Source of the DNA: Marisediminicola sp040546025
GTDB taxonomy: Bacteria > Actinomycetota > Actinomycetes > Actinomycetales > Microbacteriaceae
DNA: 64,000 nucleotides
Direction of reading: 5' to 3'
Assembly (NCBI RefSeq): GCF_040546025.1
Contig: NZ_JBEPNA010000003.1
Location: 1-64,000 of the forward strand
Position numbers and translations under genes: made by a program
Part shown: positions 24,304 through 33,127 of the stretch, in pieces
Position numbering within the stretch: position 1 is the first letter of the stretch
Layout: each line of letters opens with the position of its first letter
Notes under the pieces: generated by a model
The model's database searches: none
Seen by the model: the letters and a program-made list of their open reading frames with translations, nothing else
What the model was told of the DNA's origin: nothing

Positions 24304-25181
24304 TCCTAGGAATGGTCGAGCTTGCGGGCGGCACGTTCCGCATGGGGTCGACGGCGTTCTATCCCGAGGAATCCCCAGTGATCGAGGTCACCGTCGGTCC
24401 GTTCGAGATCGATCGGGCAGCAGTGACCAACCGAAAGTTCGCGCGATTCGTTGACGAGACCGGCTACGTGACCGTCGCCGAGCGCGAACTGGATCCTGCA
24501 AATTTTCCCGGAGTGCAGTATCTCGACACCGCACCAGGGTCCCTCGTCTTCACCCCGACACCCGGCCCCGTCGACTTGGGCGACTGGCGGCAGTGGTGGC
24601 GTTGGACCCCCGGTGCGTGGTGGCGGGGCCCGGGTGGCCCCGGAACCTCGATCGACGGGCGGGACGAGCATCCGGTCGTCCAGGTCAATTTCGAGGACGC
24701 GACACGCTATGCCGAATGGGCGGGCAAGAGGCTGCCCACGGAGGCGGAGTGGGAGTTCGCGGCACGCGGCGGTCTCAACGGCGCCACTTTCGCGTGGGGC
24801 GAGGAGCCGCAGCGCGAGGGGCGGCTCAAGGCGAACACCTGGCAAGGAGCGTTCCCGTATCGCAACGCGGGAGCCCTTGGCTGGGTGGGAACATCGCCGG
24901 TGGGCAGCTTCCCGCCCAACGGGTACGGGCTCGTCGACATGACCGGGAACGTGTGGGAGTGGACGTCAACTCCATGGGCGGCGCGGCACACTGCGCCGTC
25001 GAGTTGTTCGTGCAGCCCGACCACAGCAGACCCAAGCGCCGGTCGGGTGCTCAAGGGTGGCTCGCACCTTTGCGCCCCCGAGTACTGCTTGCGCTATCGT
25101 CCCGCTGCCCGGTCGCACCAGTCCGACGACTCGGCCACGACGCACATAGGATTCCGGTGCGCTCGCGACGCACCGAGCTGA
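24294..25181 (+). CDS. Formylglycine-generating enzyme (sulfatase-modifying factor)
   Basis: About 295 residues, FGE-sulfatase family. N-terminal GGTFRMGSTAFYPEESPV, central LPTEAEWEFAARGG, MTGNVWEWT and the catalytic C-terminus RVLKGGSHLC-APEYC-LRYR with both copper-binding cysteines (about 260 and 265). It converts the active-site Cys of sulfatases 1 and 2 to formylglycine in the cytosol, using oxygen. GTG at 24294 has GGAGG four bases upstream; ATG 24312 does not. Last gene of the operon, ending next to the convergent DUF1697 gene with no gap. Confidence 0.93.
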   Translation: MEIVLGMVELAGGTFRMGSTAFYPEESPVIEVTVGPFEIDRAAVTNRKFARFVDETGYVTVAERELDPANFPGVQYLDTAPGSLVFTPTPGPVDLGDWRQWWRWTPGAWWRGPGGPGTSIDGRDEHPVVQVNFEDATRYAEWAGKRLPTEAEWEFAARGGLNGATFAWGEEPQREGRLKANTWQGAFPYRNAGALGWVGTSPVGSFPPNGYGLVDMTGNVWEWTSTPWAARHTAPSSCSCSPTTADPSAGRVLKGGSHLCAPEYCLRYRPAARSHQSDDSATTHIGFRCARDAPS

Positions 25182-25706
25182 TTACTCCGCCCGGATGTCC
25201 CGAGTGAGGGCGACGAGCTTCGTCATCGTGTTCATGTTCCGCACTGTGACCGGGCCGAGCGATTTCGGCAGCGTGAGCTTCGACCGACCCATGCCGTCTG
25301 GGTAATGCAGGTAGAGTTCCCGCTCGCCGGCCACAACCTGTTCACCGCCGGGCGTCGGGATTCCGTCGACGATCGAGGCGGGCACGGGTTCGTGCGCGAG
25401 CGCGACTCCCACCTTCGCTCCCTCGGCGTCAGGAAACGGGTTGGCCAGCACCACTCGCTCGAGTTCGGCCGCTGTGCGGATGATGACCTGGGCAGGCGTG
25501 CCGAGCTCGTCGGTGAGCGCCATCTCGAGTGCCGTTCGCGCAGCATCCGCCGACCACGGTGACGAGAAGACGACGTTGCCGCTCTGGATGAAGGTGCGCA
25601 CGTTCCCGAGCCCGAGGCCGGTGCAGAGTTGCGCGAGCCGCGCCATCGGCAGTGTGCCGGTGCCGCCGACGTTGACCGCTCGCAACAGCGCGACGTAGAC
25701 GGTCAT
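25182..25706 (-). CDS. DUF1697 family protein
   Basis: About 174 residues. MTVYVALLRAVNVGGTGTLPM and FIQSGNVVFSS are the DUF1697 hallmarks, and KLTLPKSLG.VTVRNMNT the C-terminal signature. Cytosolic, function unknown. Its ATG overlaps the NYN gene stop (TGATG at 25704-25708), so the two are cotranscribed. It meets the formylglycine-generating gene end to end at 25181/25182. Confidence 0.88.
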   Translation of the reverse strand: MTVYVALLRAVNVGGTGTLPMARLAQLCTGLGLGNVRTFIQSGNVVFSSPWSADAARTALEMALTDELGTPAQVIIRTAAELERVVLANPFPDAEGAKVGVALAHEPVPASIVDGIPTPGGEQVVAGERELYLHYPDGMGRSKLTLPKSLGPVTVRNMNTMTKLVALTRDIRAE

Positions 25707-26830
25707 CAGCCCTTGACGCGGGCCCGTGCCCGCAGCTTGATGCGACCGGCGAGCTCGTCCTTGCCCACGAGCACGACGGAATCGCGGCTCTTCACGAAGT
25801 CGGAGAAGCTCCTGAAACCGAGCGCCTTCTCGTTGAACGAGGGGTCCATGCGCTGCATCTGGCTCTTCACGCCGCCGCTGTGCAGCCACTCGTCGTCGCT
25901 CTTCGCGTGGCTCAGCCGCATGGCTCGCACCAGGAGTTCGGTCACATCGGTGCCCCGCTCGGGGCTGTCGGCGGCGGATTCCTCCTCGGCGACCTCGCGC
26001 TCGGCCTCGGTCGGCTCGTCGAGCTCGCTGAAAATCGCATCGGTCGCGGTGGGCTTTTTACCGACCGACGACGCGCGCCTGGATGCCGGGGCCTTGCGCT
26101 TCGGCGCCTGCGCGGCCTCGCCGGCAGCATCCGCCGCCGATTCGACCGAAGCCGCCGGCGTCGCCGCTGTTGTCGGCTCGGCGGATGCCGCCGGCTCGAC
26201 CGCGGGCGCGCGCTGAGACCTTCGCTCCCGGGGCGACTCGCGCTCCTCGTCGTCCTCCTCCTCGACGCCGGGCAGCTCGCCGTAGTAGGCGAACTCGTTG
26301 CACGCCGCAGCCAGCTGCTTGCTCGTCGCACCGGCGACGCCGATTCCCACGACGTGGCGGCCGAGCCGCTTGCACCGCTGCGCGAGAGGGATGAAGTCGG
26401 AGTCGCCCGCGACGATGACCACATGGGTGATGTCGGGCAGCCGGAACATGTCCTCGACGACGTCGACCGACAAGCGGATGTCCGCGCCGTTCTTCGTGTA
26501 CTGCGCCGTCGGGAACAGCTGGGTCAGATCGATCGCGCGGTCGACGAGCTGCCGGCGATAGCGGGAATTGGCCGGCACCGACCAGTCGGCGAAGGCGCGG
26601 CTGATCACCACGGTGCCGAACGAGGTGGCGTAGTCGATGATTGCGCCAACGTCGACGATCGCCCGCAGCGCCTGCTCCTTCGCCTTGGCGTCGGTGGGCT
26701 CGCCGTCGGATCCGTTGCGCGCCTTGTCGGCCATGAACTTGCCCCGACCATAGACCTGGTCGTAGCGCGAGATGACAATGTTGTCGAAGTCGATGTAGAC
26801 GGCGACGCGAGGGTCGGATGCTTCGGCCAT
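25706..26830 (-). CDS. NYN-domain ribonuclease with C-terminal OST-HTH/LOTUS domain
   Basis: About 374 residues. NYN (PIN-like) domain in residues 8-190: catalytic Asp in AVYIDFDNIV, D in NGADIRLSVD and VIVAGDSDFIPLAQ. A long acidic, Ala/Glu/Ser-rich linker follows, then a LOTUS/OST-HTH-like module (about 310-370; KSDDEWLHSGGVKSQMQRMD, FNEKALGFRSFSDFVKSRD), often RNA-binding. The whole resembles bacterial LabA/DUF88 proteins, which degrade or process RNA. Start ATG 26830. Divergent from a zinc-ribbon nuclease 124 bp away; cotranscribed with DUF1697 downstream. Confidence 0.87.
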   Translation of the reverse strand: MAEASDPRVAVYIDFDNIVISRYDQVYGRGKFMADKARNGSDGEPTDAKAKEQALRAIVDVGAIIDYATSFGTVVISRAFADWSVPANSRYRRQLVDRAIDLTQLFPTAQYTKNGADIRLSVDVVEDMFRLPDITHVVIVAGDSDFIPLAQRCKRLGRHVVGIGVAGATSKQLAAACNEFAYYGELPGVEEEDDEERESPRERRSQRAPAVEPAASAEPTTAATPAASVESAADAAGEAAQAPKRKAPASRRASSVGKKPTATDAIFSELDEPTEAEREVAEEESAADSPERGTDVTELLVRAMRLSHAKSDDEWLHSGGVKSQMQRMDPSFNEKALGFRSFSDFVKSRDSVVLVGKDELAGRIKLRARARVKG

Positions 26831-26954
26831 GGGTGTCCTTGTCAGTCGGGCAGTAGTTGCCAGCCCCAGTCTCGCGCGTCGCGCGGCGCACGCCAATTGC
26901 GACTCGCGCGGCGAATGTCGGTGCGCGTTCGTAAAGTGGTTCTCGGAGGGTGAG

Positions 26955-27860
26955 GTGCCGGAGCAGGTAGAGGCCTGGTGGGCCAGGCGGCAGCGGTCGA
27001 AGGGCACGACCATGCCCTATTCCGTCGGGCAGTACCGTGAGGCGTGGCAGAGCTACCCGGTGCTCGTGCGGCAGTACCACCCCGACCTCAACCGTGGTAT
27101 CACCCTCAGTCAGATTCCTCCCGCGGCGGAGGTCTACCTCGTCTGGGTGTGCGTCGTCGGGCACGAGTTCGTTGCGACCCCAGAGGAGCAGCGGCACCGG
27201 CCCGGCCGGTCGAGGCGTCGCTCGACCTGGTGCCCGGACTGCGCGGCGCTGGCCGTGACGCGCTCGCCGCGCGGTGCGGCCGTCGCGCTGGTGGCCGGCG
27301 TTCGAGACAGCCCCGCTGACGCCCCGGCGGCGCCGGTCCGTACACCGAAAGCCCCAGCGATCTCCGGTGCGTCGACGCTCTGCGCCACGTCGACCGCGGA
27401 GGGCCAGGCCATCGGCGACGCGTTTCGCAGCGACTGCGCGCCGCGTCCGGCATCCGCCGCCGAGGCCGACCTGCGGGCCAAGCTCACCGAACGGCTGAAC
27501 TTCGAACCCGGCCTCAACGCCGTTCGCGTCGCCCGCCCGTTCTTCACCCACCTCGAGGTGTGGCCCGACATCGTGATCTCTGAGCTGCGCGTGGCAATCG
27601 AATACGACACGACCGGCAGGGACGGCCTCGAACACGTCGGGCGCCGTGAGGCCGTCGACCGCCGCAAAGACCGGATGCTGCGCGCCGCCGGCTGGGAGGT
27701 GGTGCGCATCCGCTGCGGCAAGCTGCAGCCCATCGGGCCGCACGACCTGGTCGCCCCGGGGGTCACGTCGAAGCTGCTCGATCGGCTGCTCGACGAACTG
27801 AGACGCATCCGCGGCGACCTCATCGTCGACTGCTACCTCGCCGAGAGGGCCTCGGACTGA
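26955..27860 (+). CDS. Zinc-ribbon plus Vsr/DUF559-like endonuclease protein
   Basis: About 301 residues. N-terminal treble-clef/zinc-ribbon element (VWVCVVGHEFVATPEEQRH then TWCPDC), an Ala/Pro-rich linker, and a C-terminal very-short-patch-repair-like nuclease core: EVWPDIVISELRVAIEYD, then RRKDRMLRAAGWEVVRIRC. The Asp/Glu pattern is that of PD-(D/E)XK Vsr folds. Start GTG 26955 behind CGGAGG. Role unknown: DNA repair, or invasion of foreign DNA. Divergent from the NYN gene. Confidence 0.78.
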   Translation: MPEQVEAWWARRQRSKGTTMPYSVGQYREAWQSYPVLVRQYHPDLNRGITLSQIPPAAEVYLVWVCVVGHEFVATPEEQRHRPGRSRRRSTWCPDCAALAVTRSPRGAAVALVAGVRDSPADAPAAPVRTPKAPAISGASTLCATSTAEGQAIGDAFRSDCAPRPASAAEADLRAKLTERLNFEPGLNAVRVARPFFTHLEVWPDIVISELRVAIEYDTTGRDGLEHVGRREAVDRRKDRMLRAAGWEVVRIRCGKLQPIGPHDLVAPGVTSKLLDRLLDELRRIRGDLIVDCYLAERASD

Positions 27861-27913
27861 TGTGGCGCCCGGGTGCCGCGTCCGCGCGTTGATGAGCTCC
27901 GCACACACGCGAG

Positions 27914-29308
27914 TCAGACGGTGGCTTCCACCGCTGCGATCGCCCGCTCCACCGCCGCGAGAGACGCGGCCACATCGTCGGCGTCGGTCGACCAGTTGCT
28001 CACCGAGATGCGCAGGATGTCGCGGTCGTGCCAGCGGGAGCCCGACATCCACGCGGTGCCGTCCGCGATGAGCGCGGCGGTGACACGGCGGGTGCGCTCG
28101 TCGTTCCCGAAGCTGATGCAGACCTGGGTGAAAACCACGTCGTTGAGGATCTCGACCCCGGGCATCCGGGCCAGCCCCTCCGCGAGGGCTTTCGCGTTGT
28201 GAGCGAGGCCGTCGATGAGGTCGATCGTGCCCGACCGCCCGAGCGAGCGCAGTGCTGCCCAGACCGGGATGCCGCGGGCACGGCGGGACAGCTCCGGCAC
28301 CTTCTCGAACGGGTCACCCGGGCCCGAGTCTGCACCGATGAGGTAGCTCGTGTGCACCGCGAACACCGACCGCAGTACCTCGGGCCGGGAGACGATCGCG
28401 AATCCGCTGTCGTAGGGAACATTGAGCGTCTTGTGGGCATCCGTCGCCCAGGAGTCGGCCGTCTCGAGCTCGGCCAACTGCGGCCGGAGGGTCGGGCTCG
28501 CGGCGGCCCACAGGCCGAACGCGCCGTCGACGTGCACCCACGCGTCGTGCGCGTGCGCGATCGTCGTCGCCTCCCCGATCGGATCGAAGGCGCCCGAGTG
28601 CAGGTTGCCCGCTTGAAGGCAGACGATCGCGAGGCCGTCGTGGCCGTCAAGGGCCCGGCCGAGGGCATCCGGGTCCAGGCGCCCTTCGGAGTCGACGCCG
28701 ATCTCGACGGGGGCCGCGAGCCCGAGGTAGCGCAGCACGAGGTCGATCGTCACGTGCCGGTCGGCCCCGGCGAATACCGTGATGCGCGGCGATCCGCTGA
28801 GGCCAAGGGTGTCGAGGTCCCAGCCGACGCGGTCGAGCGTCCACTTGCGGGCGGCGGCGAGGCCGACGAAGTTCGCCATGGTCGCGCCCGTCGTGAATCC
28901 CACGTCGCTTCCGGCGGGAAGCCCGAGCAGGTCGAGCAGCCATCCTCCTGCCGCCTCCTCTGCCGCCGCGGCTGCGGGAGTCGCGTAGCGCATCCCGGCA
29001 TTCTGGTCCCAGGCGCTCACCATCCAGTCCGCGGCGAGGGCGGCGGGAAGTGCGCCGCCGATGACCCAGCCGAAGAAGCGGCCGGACGGCATCGCCATGA
29101 GCCCGGGGTCGGCGATCGCGGCGAGCTCATCGACGACAGTCACCGGGTCGGTCGGGCCGTCGGGTAGCGGCGCAGCGAACGCGGCGGCGAGTTCGTTGGC
29201 GGTCCGCCGGGGGCCGACGGGACGGGTGGCAACGGATGCGAGCCAGTCGAGCGAGTGGGCGAGCGCGTGTTCGAGGGCGACGCGATAATCATCCGGTTCC
29301 GCTGACAT
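27914..29308 (-). CDS. PLP-dependent group II decarboxylase / aspartate aminotransferase-fold protein
   Basis: About 464 residues, pyridoxal-dependent decarboxylase family. PLP Lys in SWATDAHKTLNVPYD; substrate-loop region FTTGATMANFVGLAAARKW and HVDGAFGLWAAAS, where Asp contacts the pyridine ring. Likely an aromatic-L-amino-acid or related decarboxylase in the cytosol; the substrate cannot be read. A TACCGT box seven bases before the ATG predicts a leaderless mRNA. Monocistronic. Confidence 0.88.
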   Translation of the reverse strand: MSAEPDDYRVALEHALAHSLDWLASVATRPVGPRRTANELAAAFAAPLPDGPTDPVTVVDELAAIADPGLMAMPSGRFFGWVIGGALPAALAADWMVSAWDQNAGMRYATPAAAAAEEAAGGWLLDLLGLPAGSDVGFTTGATMANFVGLAAARKWTLDRVGWDLDTLGLSGSPRITVFAGADRHVTIDLVLRYLGLAAPVEIGVDSEGRLDPDALGRALDGHDGLAIVCLQAGNLHSGAFDPIGEATTIAHAHDAWVHVDGAFGLWAAASPTLRPQLAELETADSWATDAHKTLNVPYDSGFAIVSRPEVLRSVFAVHTSYLIGADSGPGDPFEKVPELSRRARGIPVWAALRSLGRSGTIDLIDGLAHNAKALAEGLARMPGVEILNDVVFTQVCISFGNDERTRRVTAALIADGTAWMSGSRWHDRDILRISVSNWSTDADDVAASLAAVERAIAAVEATV

Positions 29309-29353
29309 AGCGCCTACGGTAGCCCCGCCCGCACTGGCGGCGGAAGTCCCCCT

Positions 29354-29854
29354 TCAGCCTTGGAAGTCCTCGGGGTCGACCTCTTCGAGAAATCGATTGA
29401 ACTCGTCGAGCTGCGCCTCCTCGCCGAGGGAGCCCGTCACCTCGGTCTCGTCCGCGACTCCGGCGGCCTCTAGCAGGTCGTCGCTGACCCAGATGGGCGC
29501 GTCGACCCGAGCGGCAAGGGCGATGGCGTCTGACGGGCGGGCGTCGAGGACCAGTCGCCCGTCCCTGGTCTGCAGCGTCATCTCGGCGTAGAAGGTGCCT
29601 TCCTCGATGCGTGTGACATCGACTCGTTCCAGCTCGGCCTGCACCGCCTCGAGCAGGCTCTTCATGAGGTCGTGTGTGAGGGGCCTCGGCGCCTGAGCGC
29701 CCTCGGTGGCAATGAGGATGGATGTGGCCTCCTGGGCGCCGATCCAGATTGGCAGTATCTTGCCCGAGCCGGGTTCGTCCAGAATCGGCTTCAAAAGAAC
29801 CACGGGCTGCGAGCCGGAATCAACAGCGAGGGCGACAACGCGAACCTGGACCAT
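29354..29854 (-). CDS. Bifunctional nuclease family protein (DUF151)
   Basis: About 166 residues with the DUF151 core: LPIWIGAQEATSILIA, RPLTHDLMKSLLE and DARPSDAIALAARVDAPIWV. Family members have reported DNase/RNase activity. An acidic tail (LEEVDPEDFQG) closes the protein. Start ATG 29854 is preceded by GGGAG at good spacing. Usually near MerR regulators and gcvH in actinobacteria, but here alone. Confidence 0.9.
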   Translation of the reverse strand: MVQVRVVALAVDSGSQPVVLLKPILDEPGSGKILPIWIGAQEATSILIATEGAQAPRPLTHDLMKSLLEAVQAELERVDVTRIEEGTFYAEMTLQTRDGRLVLDARPSDAIALAARVDAPIWVSDDLLEAAGVADETEVTGSLGEEAQLDEFNRFLEEVDPEDFQG

Positions 29855-30050
29855 GATGCAACTCCCTGGGTGGAGAAACGACATTTTCACGTCATGGTAG
29901 GCCACTACTCCAGACAAACCCATCCGTCGAGTATGGCTACGCCCTCTTCATCTCTGTCGAGTCATGTCCTCGGCGTATTCGCTCGAACAGGAGGGGCACG
30001 GGGGGAGGGTCTCCGACACCTGCTCACAGTAGTAGCATCGGCGCAGACCC

Positions 30051-30350
30051 ATGCCTGACACCTATCGATTCGACGCCGAACTGTGGGAGTACTCGGGCCA
30101 GGCGGCCTGGGTATTCGTGACGGTGCCGACCGGGCACTCGACCGACATCGCGGCGATTCCGCGTGCGCCGAGGCCCGGTTTCGGGTCGATCCGGGTGAGC
30201 GTGACGCTCGGAGGGTCGACGTGGCTGACGTCGATCTTCCCCGACACGAAGTCCGGCACGTTCCTGCTTCCGGTCAAGAAGGCCATTCGGGCGCGCGAGC
30301 GAGTGGAACCGGGCGACGTGGTGGGGGTGAGCCTCGAGCTGCTCGAGTAG
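30051..30350 (+). CDS. DUF1905 family protein
   Basis: About 99 residues, the DUF1905 beta-barrel: YRFDAELWEYSGQAAWVFVTVP, GFGSIRVSVTLGGSTWLTSIFPD, FLLPVKKAIRARE and GDVVGVSLEL. Cytosolic, function unknown. Length is complete for the family. It lies 74 bp upstream of the OsmC gene, which has its own leaderless promoter. Confidence 0.88.
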   Translation: MPDTYRFDAELWEYSGQAAWVFVTVPTGHSTDIAAIPRAPRPGFGSIRVSVTLGGSTWLTSIFPDTKSGTFLLPVKKAIRARERVEPGDVVGVSLELLE

Positions 30351-30424
30351 CGCAGGTTACGCACTGTGTCGCCGCGTGACGTCCCGCTCGACGCCCGCAG
30401 CGGCATCCGTTCTATCGTCGGGCC

Positions 30425-30991
30425 ATGACACTGATCCCCACCATCTCCCAGCCCGCCGTTTCCATCCCCTCCGTCAGTGCCGACGTGCGCGCGACGAGGC
30501 TTCTCGATGCGGGTTCCGCCTGGGGCGACCGCATCGCGGCGAATCCGGCGAGCGCCCGGCTCACCTACCGCGTGCGCGCCGCCGGAGAGGGGTCGGTAGC
30601 TACCGCCGTCACCGCGGGGAAGCACGCCTTCGTCGTCGACGAGCCCGCCGCGCTCGCCGGAGATGACGTGGCCGCGAGCCCTGTCGAGTACGCCCTTGGC
30701 GCTCTCATCTCCTGTCAGGTCGTCGTCTACCGCCTGTATGCGCAGGCCCTCGGGATCCGGGTCGACGAGATCACGGTCGACGCGGAGGGCGATTTGGATG
30801 CACGTCGGCTCTTCGGCCTCGATGAGACCGTGCGCGCCGGGTTCACCGATGTGCGCCTCGCGATCACGATCACCGGCCCCGAGTCGGAGGAGCGTTACCA
30901 GGAGCTTCGCGAGGCCGTGGACGCGCACTGCCCCGTGCTCGACCTGTTCCAGAACCCGACGCCCGTGAGCGTCACCGTGGCCAAGGGGTAG
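30425..30991 (+). CDS. OsmC/Ohr-family protein
   Basis: About 188 residues. OsmC fold with the two peroxidatic cysteines: ALGALISCQVVVYRLYAQ and DAHCPVLDLF. DEPAALAGDDVAASPVEYALG is the characteristic substrate-loop. Likely a thiol-dependent organic hydroperoxide reductase in the cytosol. TATCGT at 30413-30418 lies six bases before the ATG, predicting leaderless transcription. Confidence 0.9.
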   Translation: MTLIPTISQPAVSIPSVSADVRATRLLDAGSAWGDRIAANPASARLTYRVRAAGEGSVATAVTAGKHAFVVDEPAALAGDDVAASPVEYALGALISCQVVVYRLYAQALGIRVDEITVDAEGDLDARRLFGLDETVRAGFTDVRLAITITGPESEERYQELREAVDAHCPVLDLFQNPTPVSVTVAKG

Positions 30992-31079
30992 CTCGCGCTG
31001 GTTGGGCGTAGCACATTCCGCCCGAGCCCCGCTTTAGACTGGCGACTCCACCAGCGTGCCCTGACACGAAGGAGGGCGG

Positions 31080-32090
31080 ATGCCGACCCCGGCGCACAAG
31101 AGATCGGCCGCGCTCGATGCGGTGCGGGTGCTGGGCGTCGCGGCCGTCGTCGTCGGACATGCGATCCCCGACGAGGGCTTCCGCACCGCGCTGTTCGGCT
31201 GGCACGTGCCGCTGTTCTTCTTCCTGAGCGGCTACCTGTGGAAGCGGAACCGGAATGGCATTCGCGACGAGTGGCGCTCTCGCTGGCGCTCGCTCGCCGG
31301 CCCGTACCTCTTCTGGCTCGCCGTCATCGGCGTGCCCTACGCGATCGTGCTCGTCACGACGTCGGCGGAGCGCGACCTCGACGACTGGATCGGCCCGCTT
31401 CTCGGCGGGGCGAACGCGAACGAACCGTTCACGACGTTCTGGTTCCTGTCGGTATTGCTCTTCTCCGTGCTGCTGTTCCGAGTGGTGATGGCGCTGCCGC
31501 TTCCGTTCGTGTGGCTCGTCGCCGCCACCGGACTGCTCGCTGGGTACCTGATCGGGCCCCAGCTCGCCTTCAGCCCGCTCGGCATCGGTTCGGCGCTCCC
31601 GTGCCTCGTCTTCCTGCTCGCCGGATTCCTGTTGCGCCAGCCGATCGAATGGCTCACAGGCCGGCATCCGGCACCCCGACTGCTGCTCGGACTGCTGCTC
31701 ACAGTGGTGCCGGAGGTTCTCGTGGTGGCGGGCGTCGTCGAGCCGTTCGACATCAAGTTCGGCAACTGGGGAACGCCCGTCGCCGCCGTCGCCGTTGCCG
31801 TCGCGATCAGTGCGGGTCTGGTGGTCGTCGCGGATCTCGTCTACGACGAAATGCCCCGCCCCGTCGAACGCGCGACGATCGGCCTGGCCTTCGCGTCCCT
31901 GTGCGTCGTGCTCGTACACCCGGTGGTGCAGTGGGCGTCCCGCCCGTTCGAGGTGAACCCGCTGGTCTCGGCGGCCCTGATGCTGGTGATCCCATGGGCG
32001 ATCGGCAGCGCACTGCGCCACACGCGCCTGTCGTGGTGGGCGACCGGAACGCCGCGCGCCGGGCGGCCCGCTGCGGTTGCGGCAGGCTGA
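31080..32090 (+). CDS. Acyltransferase 3 family membrane protein
   Basis: About 336 residues with about ten hydrophobic helices. The N-terminus RSAALDAVRVLGVAAVVVGH provides the family Arg/His pair, followed by HVPLFFFLSGYLWKR. Such enzymes move acyl groups onto cell-surface sugars or lipids. Starts at ATG 31080 with AAGGAGGG upstream. No glycan cluster nearby, so the acceptor is unknown. The C-terminus is Arg/Gly/Ala-rich. Confidence 0.87.
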   Translation: MPTPAHKRSAALDAVRVLGVAAVVVGHAIPDEGFRTALFGWHVPLFFFLSGYLWKRNRNGIRDEWRSRWRSLAGPYLFWLAVIGVPYAIVLVTTSAERDLDDWIGPLLGGANANEPFTTFWFLSVLLFSVLLFRVVMALPLPFVWLVAATGLLAGYLIGPQLAFSPLGIGSALPCLVFLLAGFLLRQPIEWLTGRHPAPRLLLGLLLTVVPEVLVVAGVVEPFDIKFGNWGTPVAAVAVAVAISAGLVVVADLVYDEMPRPVERATIGLAFASLCVVLVHPVVQWASRPFEVNPLVSAALMLVIPWAIGSALRHTRLSWWATGTPRAGRPAAVAAG

Positions 32091-32124
32091 CCGCGGCCGC
32101 CCGGCGTGAGCGGCGAGGCATCGA

Positions 32125-32523
32125 TCAGCTGCGCGGGCCCCGGTGGATCCGCGTCGACTTCACTGCACCGTCGCGGTCGTAGGTCGTCCACTCGCCGACC
32201 TTCTTGCCGTCGTCGTTGTAGGTGCCTTCGTCCCAGAGTTGCCCGTTGTCGAACCAGCGCTTCCACGGTCCTACCTGCCGATTTTCCGTAAAGGCGCCCT
32301 CCTGCAGTCGTTGGCCGTTCTCCCGCCACCACACCCAGTGCCCGGTCAGCTTTCCGTCGTCGTACGCGCCGAGGGCTTTTAGTCGGCCGTTGCGGAAGTA
32401 GTACCTCCAGTCGCCATGCTTCTGCCCGCCGTGGAACTGGCCCAGGCTCTCGGGCGTTCCGTCGGCAAAGACTCCCTCAAAGGCACCCGATTCAGGATGC
32501 GCATCGCCGTCGAACTTGACCAT
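32125..32523 (-). CDS. MORN-repeat protein (YwqK-like)
   Basis: About 132 residues made of five or six 22-23-residue MORN-type repeats, each with a G.W..Y..NG pattern (HGDWRYYFRNGRLK, TGHWVWWRENGQRLQEG, VGPWKRWFDNGQLWDEG, VGEWTTYDRDG). No signal peptide seen. MORN repeats bind lipids or proteins in some systems; YwqK is annotated as an antitoxin, but no toxin partner is visible here. Monocistronic. Confidence 0.87.
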   Translation of the reverse strand: MVKFDGDAHPESGAFEGVFADGTPESLGQFHGGQKHGDWRYYFRNGRLKALGAYDDGKLTGHWVWWRENGQRLQEGAFTENRQVGPWKRWFDNGQLWDEGTYNDDGKKVGEWTTYDRDGAVKSTRIHRGPRS

Positions 32524-32691
32524 GATGCCCTCCGATGGTTCGAATTTACTCCGCCGCGGCAGGCATGGCTGCCCCCGAATATCACGGAGTTCGAATATTG
32601 CGCGGAGCCGGACTGACCCTCGGCGGCAGAGTCTCGCACGCGGGGTTTTCCCGCGCAGGTTCTTTTGCCCACGCAGGCTTACGCTGGCTCC

Positions 32692-33105
32692 ATGGAATCG
32701 AAGCGGGCCCGCGCCGCATCCGTCATCGCATACCTTTTGCTCGACCTGGTGGTCGTGTTCCTCTTCATCTACGCCGGCCGGGAGACACGCGGCAGCGGTC
32801 TCGGGGAGCGGCTCGTTGAGGGGCTTCCCTTCTTCATCGGCGTGGTCGTCGGCTGGGCAGCCGGGCGGGTGTGGCAGGCGCCGCGCACCGTGGTGTGGAA
32901 GGGCATCATCGTCTGGGCGTCCACGGCGGCGGTCGGGATGCTGCTGCGCCTGGTGACCGGGGAGCCGACCGACTCGCGATTCGTCTTCATCACCTTCATC
33001 GCACTCGGCGTCTTCCTTGTCGGCTGGCGCGGGGCCGCATGGGTGCTTGATGTGCTCTTCGGCCGGGTGTTTCCCAAGGTCGTCGACGAAAAGTACCGCA
33101 AGTAG
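32692..33105 (+). CDS. DUF3054 membrane protein 1
   Basis: About 137 residues, four transmembrane helices. DUF3054 signature: AYLLLDLVVVFLFIYAGRETRGSG near the start, GWAAGRVWQAP, TVVWKGIIVW and a final GWRGA. Family function unknown. TACGCT at 32680-32685 sits six bases before the ATG (leaderless). A divergent paralogue lies at 50278-50685. Confidence 0.88.
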   Translation: MESKRARAASVIAYLLLDLVVVFLFIYAGRETRGSGLGERLVEGLPFFIGVVVGWAAGRVWQAPRTVVWKGIIVWASTAAVGMLLRLVTGEPTDSRFVFITFIALGVFLVGWRGAAWVLDVLFGRVFPKVVDEKYRK

Positions 33106-33127
33106 CGAGAAATTTGCTCGGCGCCGC

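Noticed and set aside
25182..27860. A very long minus-strand frame antisense to the zinc-ribbon nuclease
   Set aside because: It is shadow with low-complexity Arg-rich sequence; the NYN-LOTUS protein in the proper frame and the divergent nuclease explain the region.
27861..27913. A tRNA or small RNA between the nuclease and decarboxylase genes
   Set aside because: No cloverleaf or stable hairpin is apparent in this 53-bp gap.
32524..32691. A gene in the gap between the MORN and DUF3054 genes
   Set aside because: Short frames only, without a ribosome site; read as a promoter region of both divergent genes.
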